64,000 bases of DNA, taken from assembly GCF_030403745.1 (NCBI RefSeq), contig NZ_JAQMWP010000021.1, positions 92,061 to 156,060 on the forward strand, in the 5' to 3' direction. The first letter of the stretch is position 1; each line of letters begins with the position of its first letter. Shown here one piece after another: positions 32,426 to 40,982 of the stretch. This DNA comes from Streptomyces sp. S.PB5 (GTDB lineage: Bacteria; Actinomycetota; Actinomycetes; Streptomycetales; Streptomycetaceae). A program made the translations under genes and the position numbers. The notes under the pieces were generated by a model. That model was not told the DNA's origin. It made no database searches and was given only the letters and a program-made list of their open reading frames with translations.

Positions 32426-33382
32426 GTGAACCTGCCTCTTGTCTCCCGCGTGTCTACGCAATCGGTCGATCCGGCGGACCGCATCGACTTCTGGGAGGAA
32501 CACAACCGACAGGCTCTGGTGGGCCTGACCTGCTCGTCGTACTCGCAAGAGGGCTTGGTGGCCACGGAGACGAACGTGGAACTCGGCGATCTGCGTCTGG
32601 CCGAGATCGCCGGCAATGAGCACGTCATCGAACGGACTCCACGGACTTGTCGGGCTCTGCCGAAGGACTCGGTGTTTGTCACGCTGCTCACCGCGGGTTG
32701 TGGGGTGTTCTTCCACGAGGGCGGCTGTGTCACCTTGCAGACGGGCGACCTGATCCTTTACGACACGCGCCGCCCCTATCTGTTCGGGTTCCCCTCACCC
32801 ATGCGGCAGTTGCTGGTGGACATCCCCCGTGAGGTGTTCGCCGCGCAGTGTGCCCCCGCCGAGGTGCCCGCACCGATACTGCTCGGCAAGGGGTCGGCCG
32901 CCGAAGGTGCCCAGGCATCCGCACTGGAGGCGGTACTGGCCGACTGGGTCACAGGGCAGGGCGGCGAGGACTCGGCCAGTGCCCAGGCCGCCGTGCTGGA
33001 CCTCGTCCGTACGCTGGCCGCACCGAGGCTGGGTATTTCCGCTCCGCCCGCCATGCTCTCCCAACTGACCGTGGCCAAGGACTACATAGCCCGGCACCTC
33101 ACCGACCCCGGGCTGAGCGCGGGGCGGGTCGCGGAGGCGATCGGAGTGTCCGCGCGGCACCTCAGCCGTATCTTCCAGCCGACCGGGGTGAGCCCCTCCA
33201 GGTACATTCTCGAACAGCGGCTAGGCGAAGCCCGGCAGGTGCTCACCGATCCCGGCTCCCGCCATCTGACAATTGCCGAAGTCGCCCACACTTGGGGCTT
33301 CGCCAGCCAGGCCCATTTCACGCGGGTCTTCCGGAGCCGTTTCGGCCACACTCCCGGAGAGACGCGCCCGCACCTAAGCTGA
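32426..33382 (+). CDS. AraC-family activator with NagR/FeaR-like sensing domain
   Basis: 318 residues. The N-terminal half (1-200) is of the AraC_binding_2 kind: VDPADRIDFWEEHNRQALVG, LLTAGCGVFFHEGGCVTLQT and DLILYDTRRPYLFGFPSPMR. This type is found in regulators of aromatic amine and benzoate degradation. The C-terminal AraC domain reads AGRVAEAIGVSARHLSRIFQ and IAEVAHTWGFASQAHFTRVF, ending RFGHTPGE. GTG 32426 follows AAGGAG by seven bases. It probably activates the cupin/MFS/dehydrogenase operon just upstream. Confidence 0.85.
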   Translation: MNLPLVSRVSTQSVDPADRIDFWEEHNRQALVGLTCSSYSQEGLVATETNVELGDLRLAEIAGNEHVIERTPRTCRALPKDSVFVTLLTAGCGVFFHEGGCVTLQTGDLILYDTRRPYLFGFPSPMRQLLVDIPREVFAAQCAPAEVPAPILLGKGSAAEGAQASALEAVLADWVTGQGGEDSASAQAAVLDLVRTLAAPRLGISAPPAMLSQLTVAKDYIARHLTDPGLSAGRVAEAIGVSARHLSRIFQPTGVSPSRYILEQRLGEARQVLTDPGSRHLTIAEVAHTWGFASQAHFTRVFRSRFGHTPGETRPHLS

Positions 33383-33734
33383 ACCGGTGGCTGTGGGACG
33401 GCGTGCGTGCACGCCGTCTGCAACTGTTACACCGTCGACCCGCTCCGTGAACGCGCTCGTCATCTCCGCCAGCGCGTCGTCACCGTACGGGAGTCAGGCA
33501 TGAACCTCAGCTGGGTCAGAACGAGGTCCCCCTGGTTGGACCGGGACGAACTCGTCCGGCACCGAAGCTGACAGCGCCCTGCGGCGCCAACCAGGAGTGC
33601 GTCGCGACTGTGGCGACCGGCTGACGGCCGATGGGCCGCCTGTCGCGGCCGTCCAATGTTGGTCGTCTGTCCAAGACGCTGCGCTACAGTACGGATGAAT
33701 ACGTGTCTCGATCTCACAGGGGAAAGCGGACTGC
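33383..33734. other. Intergenic region
   Basis: 352 bp between the AraC gene and a broken TetR gene. No gene-like reading in any frame and no clear repeat were seen. Confidence 0.4.
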
Positions 33735-34337
33735 ATGCCTCGCATGGCGGCGAAGGACCGACGGGAAGAGCTGATCGCAGCGGCGTTCCGAGTTATGGTC
33801 CGCGATGGAGTGACGAGAGCGACAACGCGCGCAATCGTCACTGAAGCGGAGATGCCGTTGGGTGTTTTCCATTACTGCTTCAGTTCTCGGGAAGAGCTCC
33901 TCTAGGAGGTCCTCACCCGCTTTGCCGCCAGGAGCGCCGAAGCGGCACGGAATGCCCTCCAGGAGGGCGGCGGCGACCTCGGTGTGAGGATTTCCAAGAG
34001 TCTTGGCGCTTTCTGGGACGGTGTCGAACTCAGCCCAGGAGAGCACCAGGTCACCTATGAGCTCACGCATTACGCCTTGCGGCAGGCCGGCTTCGAGGAG
34101 CTGGCTCGCCGGCAGTACCAGAGTTACCTGGAAGTCCATCAGGCACTCCTCATGGAGACAGCCGAGGCCGAGGGGATCCGTTGGACTGTTCCTGTTCCGG
34201 TCCTCGCCCGCTATCTCAACGCGGTATTGGACGGCCTCATCCTCTGCTGGCTGGCCGACCGCAACAGCGAGGACAGCCGCGGGGTGCTGCGGCTGACCGG
34301 TGAGCATCTCGTGACTCTCGCCGAGAAGAAAAAATAG
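33735..34337 (+). pseudogene. TetR-family regulator with an in-frame stop codon
   Basis: A 200-codon TetR gene in a single frame: MAAKDRREELIAAAFRVMVR, TTRAIVTEAEMPLGVFHYCF, SSREELL, then TAG at 33903-33905. It continues in the same frame as EVLTRFAARSAEAARNALQE and a normal BetI-like C-terminal domain to 34337. The only visible defect is the single amber codon directly after the DNA-binding domain. The first piece (56 residues) could at most be a DNA-binding peptide. An internal start at 33984 could give the ligand domain alone. Recent inactivation, a sequencing error or readthrough are all possible. Confidence 0.75.
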
Positions 34338-34430
34338 CTGCGTGCCTGGCGGTCTCGGAGGCGGCACATTGCGGTGCGCGTTGCCGCCTCGGTCCGGCTC
34401 CCTCGGGTTTCGATGGCCGGACGATACGCG

Positions 34431-34730
34431 CTACTTGTCGCGATGACGTCGGCGGGTGCTGTACATGAGGTCCACCAGGCGCAGGATGAGGCGGTAGGCC
34501 GAGGGATCGTACGGGATCATGTGCGGATCCCGGCGCAGCGGGAACCTGTTGGTGCTGACGGCCTGGAGCTTGGTGTACTTGCGGAGGCCTTCGGCGCCGT
34601 GACGGACGCCGAGGCCAGAGTTCTTCCAGCCGCCCATGGGTAGGCCGAGGGCCATGTAATTGGTCTGTGCATCGTTGATGGTGACGCAGCCGGCCTCGAG
34701 TTGCTCCGCCAGCCGGCGAGCGCGTCTGAT
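34431..34730 (-). pseudogene. Aldehyde dehydrogenase, C-terminal part split off by IS21 insertion
   Basis: Read leftwards this gives ARRLAEQLEAGCVTINDAQT, MALGLPMGGWKNSGLGVRHG and EGLRKYTKLQAVSTN, the closing part of an aldehyde dehydrogenase of the succinate-semialdehyde type, ending with a stop at 34431. It joins in frame to the piece at 38256-39110 when the IS21 element and one copy of its 7-bp target duplication are removed. It also has an unusual tail of about 35 residues (DPSAYRLILRLVDLMYSTRR). Confidence 0.85.
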
Positions 34731-34790
34731 TGGCCCTGACGTTGTTCAGCGGCCCCGGCATGTTGGCTTCGAGCGGCCCCAGTTGGTGGG
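34731..34790 (+). repeat. IS21 element left terminal inverted repeat
   Basis: 60 bp starting TGGCCCTGACGTTGTTCAGC. It matches the reverse complement of 38196-38255 except at positions 5 and 6 (CC against TG). Confidence 0.9.
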
Positions 34791-34923
34791 GATTTCGCGG
34801 CTTGCGGACGTCCTGAAGTGGCCCCGGGGATTGGCTTGCGTTGGGACCACCTGAGGCGTCTTCTCACTGGGCGGCCAGCGGATTCCCTCGGCGTTTGTGA
34901 TCTCGGGGTGGCAGGATCGACTG

Positions 34924-35670
34924 ATGGCTGTTGATCCGTTGCTGAAGCAGGCTCAGGGCGTGTGGGAGACGTTGGCTGCTGTGCCGGTGTCGTTTCCCCT
35001 GGTGGGGGGCTTGAACGTGGTCACGTCGCCCGCCTCGCAGATGGCTCCGCCGTCGTGGGCTGGGATTGTGGTGCTGGGCGAGTCGGCGATCGTCACGGCG
35101 CCGACTGACAGGGCTGCGCAGGTTCTGCGTCGGATCCTGGCCGGGATGCCGACCAGCTCATTGACGTCTTCAGAAGCGGTTCGGGCCGTATTGCCTGTGA
35201 ATGAGGTGCTGGGGCCGGCAGTCTTGGGATACGTGTCCCGTGACGGCTTCCGCCCGGTGCCGGCGAGCCGTTCCGTTGAACGGCTTGCCCCCCCCGGGCA
35301 TCAGGACTTGATGGCGTTGGTGAAGTCGGTGTCGCCCGAGGACGCCGGTGAGAGCGGGATGGACGAGATCACCTCCGCTGCGTTCGTCGTGCGCAAGGGC
35401 GCGGACGTGGTGGCCGCGGCGGGGTTTCAAGCCTGGCCCGCGGCAGCCGCCCATCTGTGCGTGCTCACCGCGCCGGGGGAAAGAGGCCGCGGGCTGGCGC
35501 GGCAGGTCGCTTCTGCGGCGGTGGCGCAGGCACTCGCCGACGGTCTGCTCCCGCAGTGGCGTGCCCGTCCGATGGCCTCCCGTAATGTCGCACGGGCGCT
35601 GGGGTTTCGCGAGCTGGGAAGCCAGCTCAGCATCCGTTTGGACCAGGAGGAGCTTCGCCTGGAAGGCTGA
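34924..35670 (+). CDS. GNAT-family N-acetyltransferase carried inside the IS21 element
   Basis: 248 residues. The C-terminal half holds the acetyl-CoA binding signature: HLCVLTAPGERGRGLARQVA (the R-G-x-G-x-A loop), followed by ASAAVAQALADGLLPQWRAR and ASRNVARALGFRELGSQLSI. The N-terminal half (1-120) is a less conserved substrate domain. It faces istB with ten bases between the two stops and lies within the element's terminal repeats, so it moves with it. ATG 34924 has CAGGA upstream. GTG 34897 is an alternative. Possible roles are a resistance- or toxin-type passenger or host-protein modification. The substrate cannot be read from sequence. Confidence 0.8.
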   Translation: MAVDPLLKQAQGVWETLAAVPVSFPLVGGLNVVTSPASQMAPPSWAGIVVLGESAIVTAPTDRAAQVLRRILAGMPTSSLTSSEAVRAVLPVNEVLGPAVLGYVSRDGFRPVPASRSVERLAPPGHQDLMALVKSVSPEDAGESGMDEITSAAFVVRKGADVVAAAGFQAWPAAAAHLCVLTAPGERGRGLARQVASAAVAQALADGLLPQWRARPMASRNVARALGFRELGSQLSIRLDQEELRLEG

Positions 35671-35680
35671 TCCGAGCGTG

Positions 35681-36469
35681 TCACCCTGCAGCTTTGTTCT
35701 TCTGGGCTTTGGAGCGAGCCAGGCGATATGACTCGGTGCCGGTCTCGATGATGGAGGCGTTGAAGGTGAGCCGGTCCACGATCGCCGCGCAGAGCCGCGG
35801 ATCGGTGAAAGTCCGGCTCCAGCCGGTGAAAGCCTCGTTGGAGGCGATCGCGATACTGCTCTTTTCCTCACGCTCAGTGAGAACCTGGAAGAGCATCTCC
35901 GCGCCGCGGCGGTCCAGTTCGAGGTAGCCGAGCTCGTCGATTTCGAGAAGGTCGACACGTCCGTAACGGGCGATGGTCTTGCCCAGCTGCTTGTCGTCTG
36001 CCGCCTCGACCAGCTCGTTCACCAAGGCTGCTGCGGTGGTGTAGCGGACGCGGTAGCCGGCCATGGCCGCTGTGGTGCCCAGCGCGATCAGCAGGTGCGA
36101 CTTGCCGGTGCCGGAGTCCCCGATCAGACACAGGGGGTAGCCCTTGGCGATCCACTCACAGGTGGCGAGGTTGTTGACCACAGCCGGATCGACGTTGGGA
36201 TTGACGCTGTAGTCGAACTCCCGCAGCGACTTCTCGCGCGGAAAATGCGCCGCGCGGATACGCCGTTCGGCCCGGCGCCTGTCCCGGTCCTCGCACTCGG
36301 CCATCAACAGCTCGGCGAGGAACCCGGCATAGGACAGGCCCTCGCGTTCGGCCCGTGCGATCGTGTCCGCGGCGTGGGCTCGCATGGTGGGCAGCCGCAG
36401 CATGCGGCAGGCCGTGTCGATCGCCGCGTCGGATGCCTGTGCGGTCAGTGCGTGATGGGCAGTGGTCAT
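35681..36469 (-). CDS. istB: IS21-family helper ATPase IstB
   Basis: 262 residues of the AAA+ IstB/DnaC-like family. Walker A is LIGDSGTGKSHLLIALGTTA near residue 105, Walker B LLEIDELGYLELDRRGAEML, and the sensor region AIASNEAFTGWSRTFTDPRL. The protein assembles on DNA to select the target and stimulate the IstA transposase. The start at 36469 overlaps the istA stop by four bases, the usual coupled arrangement. Confidence 0.92.
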   Translation of the reverse strand: MTTAHHALTAQASDAAIDTACRMLRLPTMRAHAADTIARAEREGLSYAGFLAELLMAECEDRDRRRAERRIRAAHFPREKSLREFDYSVNPNVDPAVVNNLATCEWIAKGYPLCLIGDSGTGKSHLLIALGTTAAMAGYRVRYTTAAALVNELVEAADDKQLGKTIARYGRVDLLEIDELGYLELDRRGAEMLFQVLTEREEKSSIAIASNEAFTGWSRTFTDPRLCAAIVDRLTFNASIIETGTESYRLARSKAQKNKAAG

Positions 36470-38094
36470 GATGAGTCCTTCCGGCGAAGCTGCAACAGTT
36501 CGTCCCACTGCTCCAGGCGGGGCAGGGGACGCTGATCGGCGGGCAAAGCCCGGGCGAGACGGCGCGAGGTCAGGGGCGTGACCGCCGGGTCGAGGTCCAT
36601 CGGCTGCGAAGCAGGGACGTCGGCGGTGACGGTCAGCGCCGGCCCGGACTCCTGGGCCGCCTTGCGCGCTGCCAGTGCGATGACGTCCTCATTGAAGGTG
36701 CCCGCCGCGAGAGCCGCGCGTATCCCAGCCACCACATCGGCGTGCTGCTGGTGGCGATGCAGCAACAGCACCTTGACCAGGGCCTTCGTTCCCTCGATGT
36801 CGCCGAGGGCCTTCTTGGCCGCGGCCCAGAAGGCTTCGTGGACGGCCGTGAAGGTGCCATCGGCGCGGGCCTGGTGGAGGGCCTCGGAGCGTTCCAGCGC
36901 CCCTGGCTTGGTCAGCAAGGCTTCCAAGTAGTGGTCCAGCACGAGGTGTTCGGCACCACGGCCGGTCAGCCGCCGGTGGCAGGCGATCTCCCGGCGGCCG
37001 TCGTAGACGGTCAGGTCGTCGCAGGTGAGCGTGACGGTGACCTTGCGGTCGATGAAGCGGACCGGGACCGAGTACCGGCACATCTTCACGGTGATCATGC
37101 CGTAGCGGTCGACACGCGGCGTGAGGGTGATCCCGGTGGCGAACGGATCGTCCGGCAAGGGCAGCAGATGGCCGGCCTCGCGGGCGAAGTCCTGCGCGAT
37201 GGTCCGCATCCTCGCTCCGATCCGCCGCTCGTCCTCCTTCGCCTCGAACTCGGCTAACCGGCCGTTGAGTTCGTCCAGGCTGTCCACCTGCGGCACCGGG
37301 GTGAGGTAGTTGCGGCGGAAGTAGCCGACCTGGCCCTCGACCCCACCCTTCTCGTGGGCGCCGCGCAATCCCGGCTCGCAGTAGAACGGGGTGAATCCGT
37401 AGTACTCATGGAAGCTGGTCCAGCGCGGGTTCTCCTCCCGCGAACGGCTGCGGAAGACCACCTTCTTCACTGCCGGGGTGAGGTTGTCATAGCGGACCTG
37501 ACCGGCTGGCACCCCGCCCAGCGTGGTCAGCGCGTGCACATGTCCTTCGAAGAATGCCTGCTGACCGCACGACCGCGAGATGCGGTGCACGGCCTTGCCG
37601 GAATAGGCCAGCCGGAAGGCGAACAGATAGCAGCGCGTGCGCTGGCCGGCCAGGTCCACGTAGACGTCCCCGAAGTCGACCTCGGCGTCCGCGCCGAGTG
37701 CGTTGTGCCGGGTCACGAACGCCTCAACGGGCGCCCCCGCCTGCGCGGCGATCTCCTTACGGCGGGCCGCGACGAAGTCCCGGACCGTCGGATACGGGAT
37801 CGCCTCGCCGAACTCCTCCTCGATCCGCGCGACGATCCGCCGCACGGTGTGCCGCTGCTTGCGCGGAGCCTCCAGATCAGCCCGCAGCCAGGCGTCGACC
37901 GTCTTCTTGTACGGCTCCATCCGCGGTGACGTCCTCACCGGCCGACGGCGTGGCGTGGGCACCGGCGAGGAGAGTGCCTCCCGTACGAGGCGGCGGTGAA
38001 CGCCGTACTTCTTCGACAGAGCCCGGATCGACAGCTGCTGCTGCCAGCTGTCCCGCCGGATCCGGTCGAACAGCTCTTGCTTGGACAAAGACAT
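36466..38094 (-). CDS. istA: IS21-family transposase IstA
   Basis: 542 residues. An N-terminal helix-turn-helix (SIRALSKKYGVHRRLVREAL) is followed by a DDE integrase core: the first aspartate in ADAEVDFGDVYVDLAGQ, the second in GQVRYDNLTPAVKKVVF and the glutamate in GAHEKGGVEGQVGYFRR. A Mu-transposase-like C-terminal domain follows. ATG 38094 is used. A longer frame from 38175 would extend toward the terminal repeat. Length and motifs are normal for IS21. Confidence 0.92.
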   Translation of the reverse strand: MSLSKQELFDRIRRDSWQQQLSIRALSKKYGVHRRLVREALSSPVPTPRRRPVRTSPRMEPYKKTVDAWLRADLEAPRKQRHTVRRIVARIEEEFGEAIPYPTVRDFVAARRKEIAAQAGAPVEAFVTRHNALGADAEVDFGDVYVDLAGQRTRCYLFAFRLAYSGKAVHRISRSCGQQAFFEGHVHALTTLGGVPAGQVRYDNLTPAVKKVVFRSRSREENPRWTSFHEYYGFTPFYCEPGLRGAHEKGGVEGQVGYFRRNYLTPVPQVDSLDELNGRLAEFEAKEDERRIGARMRTIAQDFAREAGHLLPLPDDPFATGITLTPRVDRYGMITVKMCRYSVPVRFIDRKVTVTLTCDDLTVYDGRREIACHRRLTGRGAEHLVLDHYLEALLTKPGALERSEALHQARADGTFTAVHEAFWAAAKKALGDIEGTKALVKVLLLHRHQQHADVVAGIRAALAAGTFNEDVIALAARKAAQESGPALTVTADVPASQPMDLDPAVTPLTSRRLARALPADQRPLPRLEQWDELLQLRRKDSS

Positions 38095-38195
38095 CCACAG
38101 CACCGCCCCTGCCGGAAACCACAGGAACCGTCTCACCGCAAGAGCCAAGGCGGGGCCACTTCGCCCCGTCACCACCCCTCAATGCACCCGTGCGA

Positions 38196-38255
38196 CCCAC
38201 CAACTGGGGCCGCTCGAAGCCAACATGCCGGGGCCGCTGAACAACGTCACAGCCA
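38196..38255 (-). repeat. IS21 element right terminal inverted repeat
   Basis: 60 bp, reverse complement of the left repeat with two differences. It ends ACAACGTCACAGCCA directly before the target duplicate GTCTGAT. Confidence 0.9.
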
Positions 38256-39110
38256 GTCTGATGTTGGATCCGATGACGGAGGCCTGCAGCCCGTAGGAGC
38301 TGTCGTTGACCAGACGGACGGCCTCCTCTGCGTCGGCGACCTTCATCACGGGCAGCGTGGGGCCGAAGGTTTCCTCGCGCATGCACTTCATGCTGTGGTC
38401 GACGTCGACGAGCAGCGTGGGAGCGAAGAAGCGGCCGGGTCCGGGCGCTGCGTGGCCTCCCACGAGTACGCGTGCACCCTTGCTCACGGCGTCGTTGACA
38501 TGGTCCTCGACTGTGGCCACCTGGGGAGGGAAGGTCATGGCTGCCACGTCGACGCTGCCCAGCCCGGTCGGCTTGCCCGAGGTGACCTGCTGGAAGCGTT
38601 CGCGCAGCAGGTCGAGGTACGCGTCGTAGACGGGCTCCTCCACGTACACGCGCTCCACCGAGGTGCACATCTGGCCCCCGTTGGACAGGGCGCCCTGGAT
38701 CGTGACGTTCACGGCGCGTTCCAGGGAGGCGTCGGCGAGGACGATGAGGGCGTCCTTGCCGCCGAGTTCCAGTGAGCACGGGATGAGCCGCTCGCCTGCC
38801 CTCGCTGCGACCAGTCGGCCGGTCTTCGTCGATCCGGTGAACATGACGAAGTCCGCGGTCTCCGCCAGCGCCTGGCCGGTGGCTCCCGCGCCGGTGACGA
38901 CTTGGAAGACGTCCTTGGGCCAGCCGCACTCGCGGGCCATCTGCTCCATGAGCAGCGCGGTCAGCGGCGTGTGCTCGGACGGCTTGAGAACGACCGCGTT
39001 GCCGGCGGCCAGCGCGGGGATGGCGTCACCGAACGAATTGAGCAGCGGGTTGTTCCAGGGACCGATCACGCCGACCACCCCGAGCGGCACCCGGCGCGTG
39101 TACATGCTGC
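38256..39110 (-). pseudogene. Aldehyde dehydrogenase, main part lacking both ends
   Basis: Read leftwards it shows PLGVVGVIGPWNNPLLNSFG, VMFTGSTKTGRLVAARA, CSLELGGKDALIVLADAS (catalytic glutamate) and NGGQMCTSVERVYVEE (catalytic cysteine), a normal aldehyde dehydrogenase core. The 3' end is interrupted by the IS21 element and continues at 34730. The 5' end, about 100 residues, is missing. At about 39110 the sequence runs directly into a pcaD fragment. The gene was thus damaged twice, by deletion fusion and by insertion. Confidence 0.85.
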
Positions 39111-39482
39111 GCCCGAGCAGAGCAGGGCCAACGCGCTGATCCGGTCGGGGTGCGCGAGGGCGAGCTGCGTGCCGATGGCTCCGCCCAAGGAGACACCTGC
39201 GTAAGCGAAACTCTCCCGGCCCTGCTCGTGCACCAGCGCGAGCACAAGATCGGCGAGATCCGCCACAGTCGTACGTCCGGGAAGCGGATCTTCGAGAACC
39301 TGCGTCGGTGACGCGCCATGACCCGGCAGGTCGTAGCGGAGGATGCGGAATTCCTCGGTCAGGAAGCCAACATACGGGTCCCACAGGGCCAAGGAGGTCC
39401 CCAAGGACGGACCGAGAACCAGCAAGGGCGCATCCTCGGGACCGGAGATGTCGTAGTAGAGCCGAGGGCGGTCAGTGGACAA
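39111..39482 (-). pseudogene. pcaD: 3-Oxoadipate enol-lactone hydrolase (PcaD), N-terminal fragment
   Basis: About 123 codons of an alpha/beta hydrolase: LYYDISGPEDAPLLVLGPSL, RYDLPGHGASPTQVLEDP and FAYAGVSLGGAIGTQLALAH, whose G-V-S-L-G-G holds the nucleophile serine. It fits PcaD of the beta-ketoadipate pathway. After ISALALLCSGA the coding passes into the aldehyde dehydrogenase remnant, so the second half with the catalytic Asp and His is lost. It lies downstream of catC, where pca genes would be expected. Confidence 0.75.
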
Positions 39483-39506
39483 GCGAACTCCTGATGCCGC
39501 GGTCGT

Positions 39507-39795
39507 TCAGCGTTCGAGGACCAGGCCGTGGCCCACGCCGATGCAGAGGGTGGCGACGCCGGTGCCGCTGCCCTTACGGGCGAGCTGGTGGGCAACGGTG
39601 CCCGCGAGGCGGGCGCCCGGAGGTGGCGAGGGGATGGCCGAGGGGTATGCGCCGCCCCGCGGGTTGAGGATGACAGGGTTGAACTCGGGCCGGTCGGTCA
39701 CACCGTCCAGGACCTGGGCGGCGAGCCACTGCCAGTGTCGCGCCGTCCAGCACGTCGGCCACCGCCTTCTCAGCCGTGGCGACCACCTTGTCCAT
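39507..39795 (-). pseudogene. pcaI start fused to pcaF end (CoA-transferase/thiolase remnant)
   Basis: The first 20 or so codons, from ATG 39795, read MDKVVATAEKAVADVLDGAT and LAV, the start of the alpha subunit of 3-oxoadipate CoA-transferase. The sequence then switches to the end of a thiolase: TDRPEFNPVILNPRGGA, IPLGHPLATSG (in a second frame), ARLAGTVAHQLARKGSG and VATLCIGVGHGLVLER. Two small frameshifts disturb the conserved N-x-x-G-G-A-I-x-x-G-H-P block. A large deletion thus joined pcaI to pcaF within one operon. The ATG overlaps the catC stop, showing the ancient gene order catC-pcaI-pcaJ-pcaF. Confidence 0.7.
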
Positions 39796-40091
39796 CACGC
39801 CACGACCTCGCAATCGGCCAGCTCGGACGGGTGCTGGGCCAGCGGTGTGACCTCGATGCTCATGTAGGGGAAGAGCGGCAGGTTCCAGAGGATACGGTGC
39901 AGCGCCTCGTTGTCGGCCACGTCAAAGACGCTGATGTTGGCGTACTGGCCGACACAGCGCCAGATGTGCACCCACTCCCCAGACTTCTGCAGTTCCTGGC
40001 AGTAGGCCTTCTCGCGCGCCACCAGGTCCCCGCGGACCCCGGGGGCGAGGTCGCGCGGGATGTCGACGTCCATGCGTACGGCGAACAGCAA
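39795..40091 (-). CDS. catC: Muconolactone delta-isomerase
   Basis: 98 residues. MLFAVRMDVDIPRDLAP begins the protein, and GEWVHIWRCVGQYANISVF, the region around the conserved W-R-x-x-G, and LPLFPYMSIEVTPLAQHPS are all typical of CatC. The enzyme isomerises muconolactone to 3-oxoadipate enol-lactone. It follows catA by six bases, so catB-catA-catC form one operon. The next steps (pcaD, pcaI, pcaF) are only fragments here, so the pathway must be completed elsewhere in the genome. Confidence 0.9.
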   Translation of the reverse strand: MLFAVRMDVDIPRDLAPGVRGDLVAREKAYCQELQKSGEWVHIWRCVGQYANISVFDVADNEALHRILWNLPLFPYMSIEVTPLAQHPSELADCEVVA

Positions 40092-40097
40092 GGTCGA

Positions 40098-40952
40098 TCA
40101 CGCCTTGTCGAGCACGAAGTCGTAGGTGACCGCACGGCCAGTGCCGTCGCCGACCGGGGTCGGGTCGAGGATCAAATCAGGCTTGACGGCGGAGGCGATG
40201 TCGTCGGTGACATGGCTGCCGCCCTTGAAGTACAGCTGGGTGGTGATGAGCTCACGGCCGGGCGCCGAGACCTTCAGGTGCAGGTGGGCGGGGCGCCAGG
40301 CGTGCCAGCCAGCCGCGGCGATCAGCTTGCCGCAGGCTCCGTCGGTGGGGATTTGGTAGGGCGCCGGCTGGATGGTGTGGATCTTGAAATGTCCTTGGTC
40401 GTCCGCGATGACAGTACCGCGCAGGTTCCATTCGGGTAGATTCGGTGCGAATTGGGAGTAGAAGCCGTCGTCGTCCGCCTGCCACATCTCGACGCTCGCC
40501 CCGACGAGTGGCGTGCCGTCCACCGCCCTGACCTGTCCTTGGAACAGCAACGGTGTGCCTGGCTCGTCGTCCCGCATGGGCAGGATCGCCTCGGCGGGCA
40601 GCCGCGGGGAGTCGGGGACGTAGTAGGGGCCCTCGATCGTGCCCTTGGTGCCCTCACGGTCCGCGCCTGCCACCTCCTCCACGACATGTTCGACCCACAC
40701 ATCGAGGAAGAGTGGCCACTCGCCGTCCTCGCCGACCTGGATCAGCCAGGACTTCAGCGCGTCGTACTCGGAGTACGTGACCTTGTGGCGGCGGATGATG
40801 TCGTGTGCGGCGGTGAGGAGTTCGGTGACGAGGGTGTCGACGCGCTTGGTGTCGACACCCGTGGTCTCCGTGCGCTGCTTGGTGCGGAACTGCTTGGTGG
40901 CTGCGGCTCCGGACGCGGCGGCGGTGGTCTGCTCGGAGATGCTATTGGTCAT
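40098..40952 (-). CDS. catA: Catechol 1,2-dioxygenase
   Basis: 284 residues of the intradiol dioxygenases, non-heme Fe(III) enzymes that open catechol to cis,cis-muconate. Metal ligands are visible as the tyrosine of EGPYYVPDSPRLP, a second tyrosine in LPEWNLRGTVIADDQGHFK or its neighbourhood, and the histidines of GWHAWRPAHLHLKVSAPG. VSAPGRELITTQLYFKGG matches the conserved C-terminal part. The N-terminal helical dimerisation domain (about 1-100) is complete. Located 30 bp after catB. Confidence 0.92.
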   Translation of the reverse strand: MTNSISEQTTAAASGAAATKQFRTKQRTETTGVDTKRVDTLVTELLTAAHDIIRRHKVTYSEYDALKSWLIQVGEDGEWPLFLDVWVEHVVEEVAGADREGTKGTIEGPYYVPDSPRLPAEAILPMRDDEPGTPLLFQGQVRAVDGTPLVGASVEMWQADDDGFYSQFAPNLPEWNLRGTVIADDQGHFKIHTIQPAPYQIPTDGACGKLIAAAGWHAWRPAHLHLKVSAPGRELITTQLYFKGGSHVTDDIASAVKPDLILDPTPVGDGTGRAVTYDFVLDKA

Positions 40953-40982
40953 GTCATTCCCGTCCCTCGGAAGTGGATTGGG

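Larger units (their letters stand above)
34731..38255. mobile_element. IS21-family insertion sequence with passenger gene
   Basis: A 3525-bp element bounded by 60-bp terminal inverted repeats (34731-34790 and 38196-38255) with two mismatches, starting TGGC and ending GCCA as in IS21 elements. The 7-bp sequence GTCTGAT flanks both sides (34724-34730 and 38256-38262), a clean target duplication. Deleting the element and one duplicate restores an uninterrupted aldehyde dehydrogenase frame. It carries istA and istB on the minus strand and, unusually, a GNAT acetyltransferase gene facing them near the left end. Several GCGGCCCC-type repeats lie inside the ends, probable transposase binding sites. 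All genes look intact, so it may be mobile. Confidence 0.9.
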
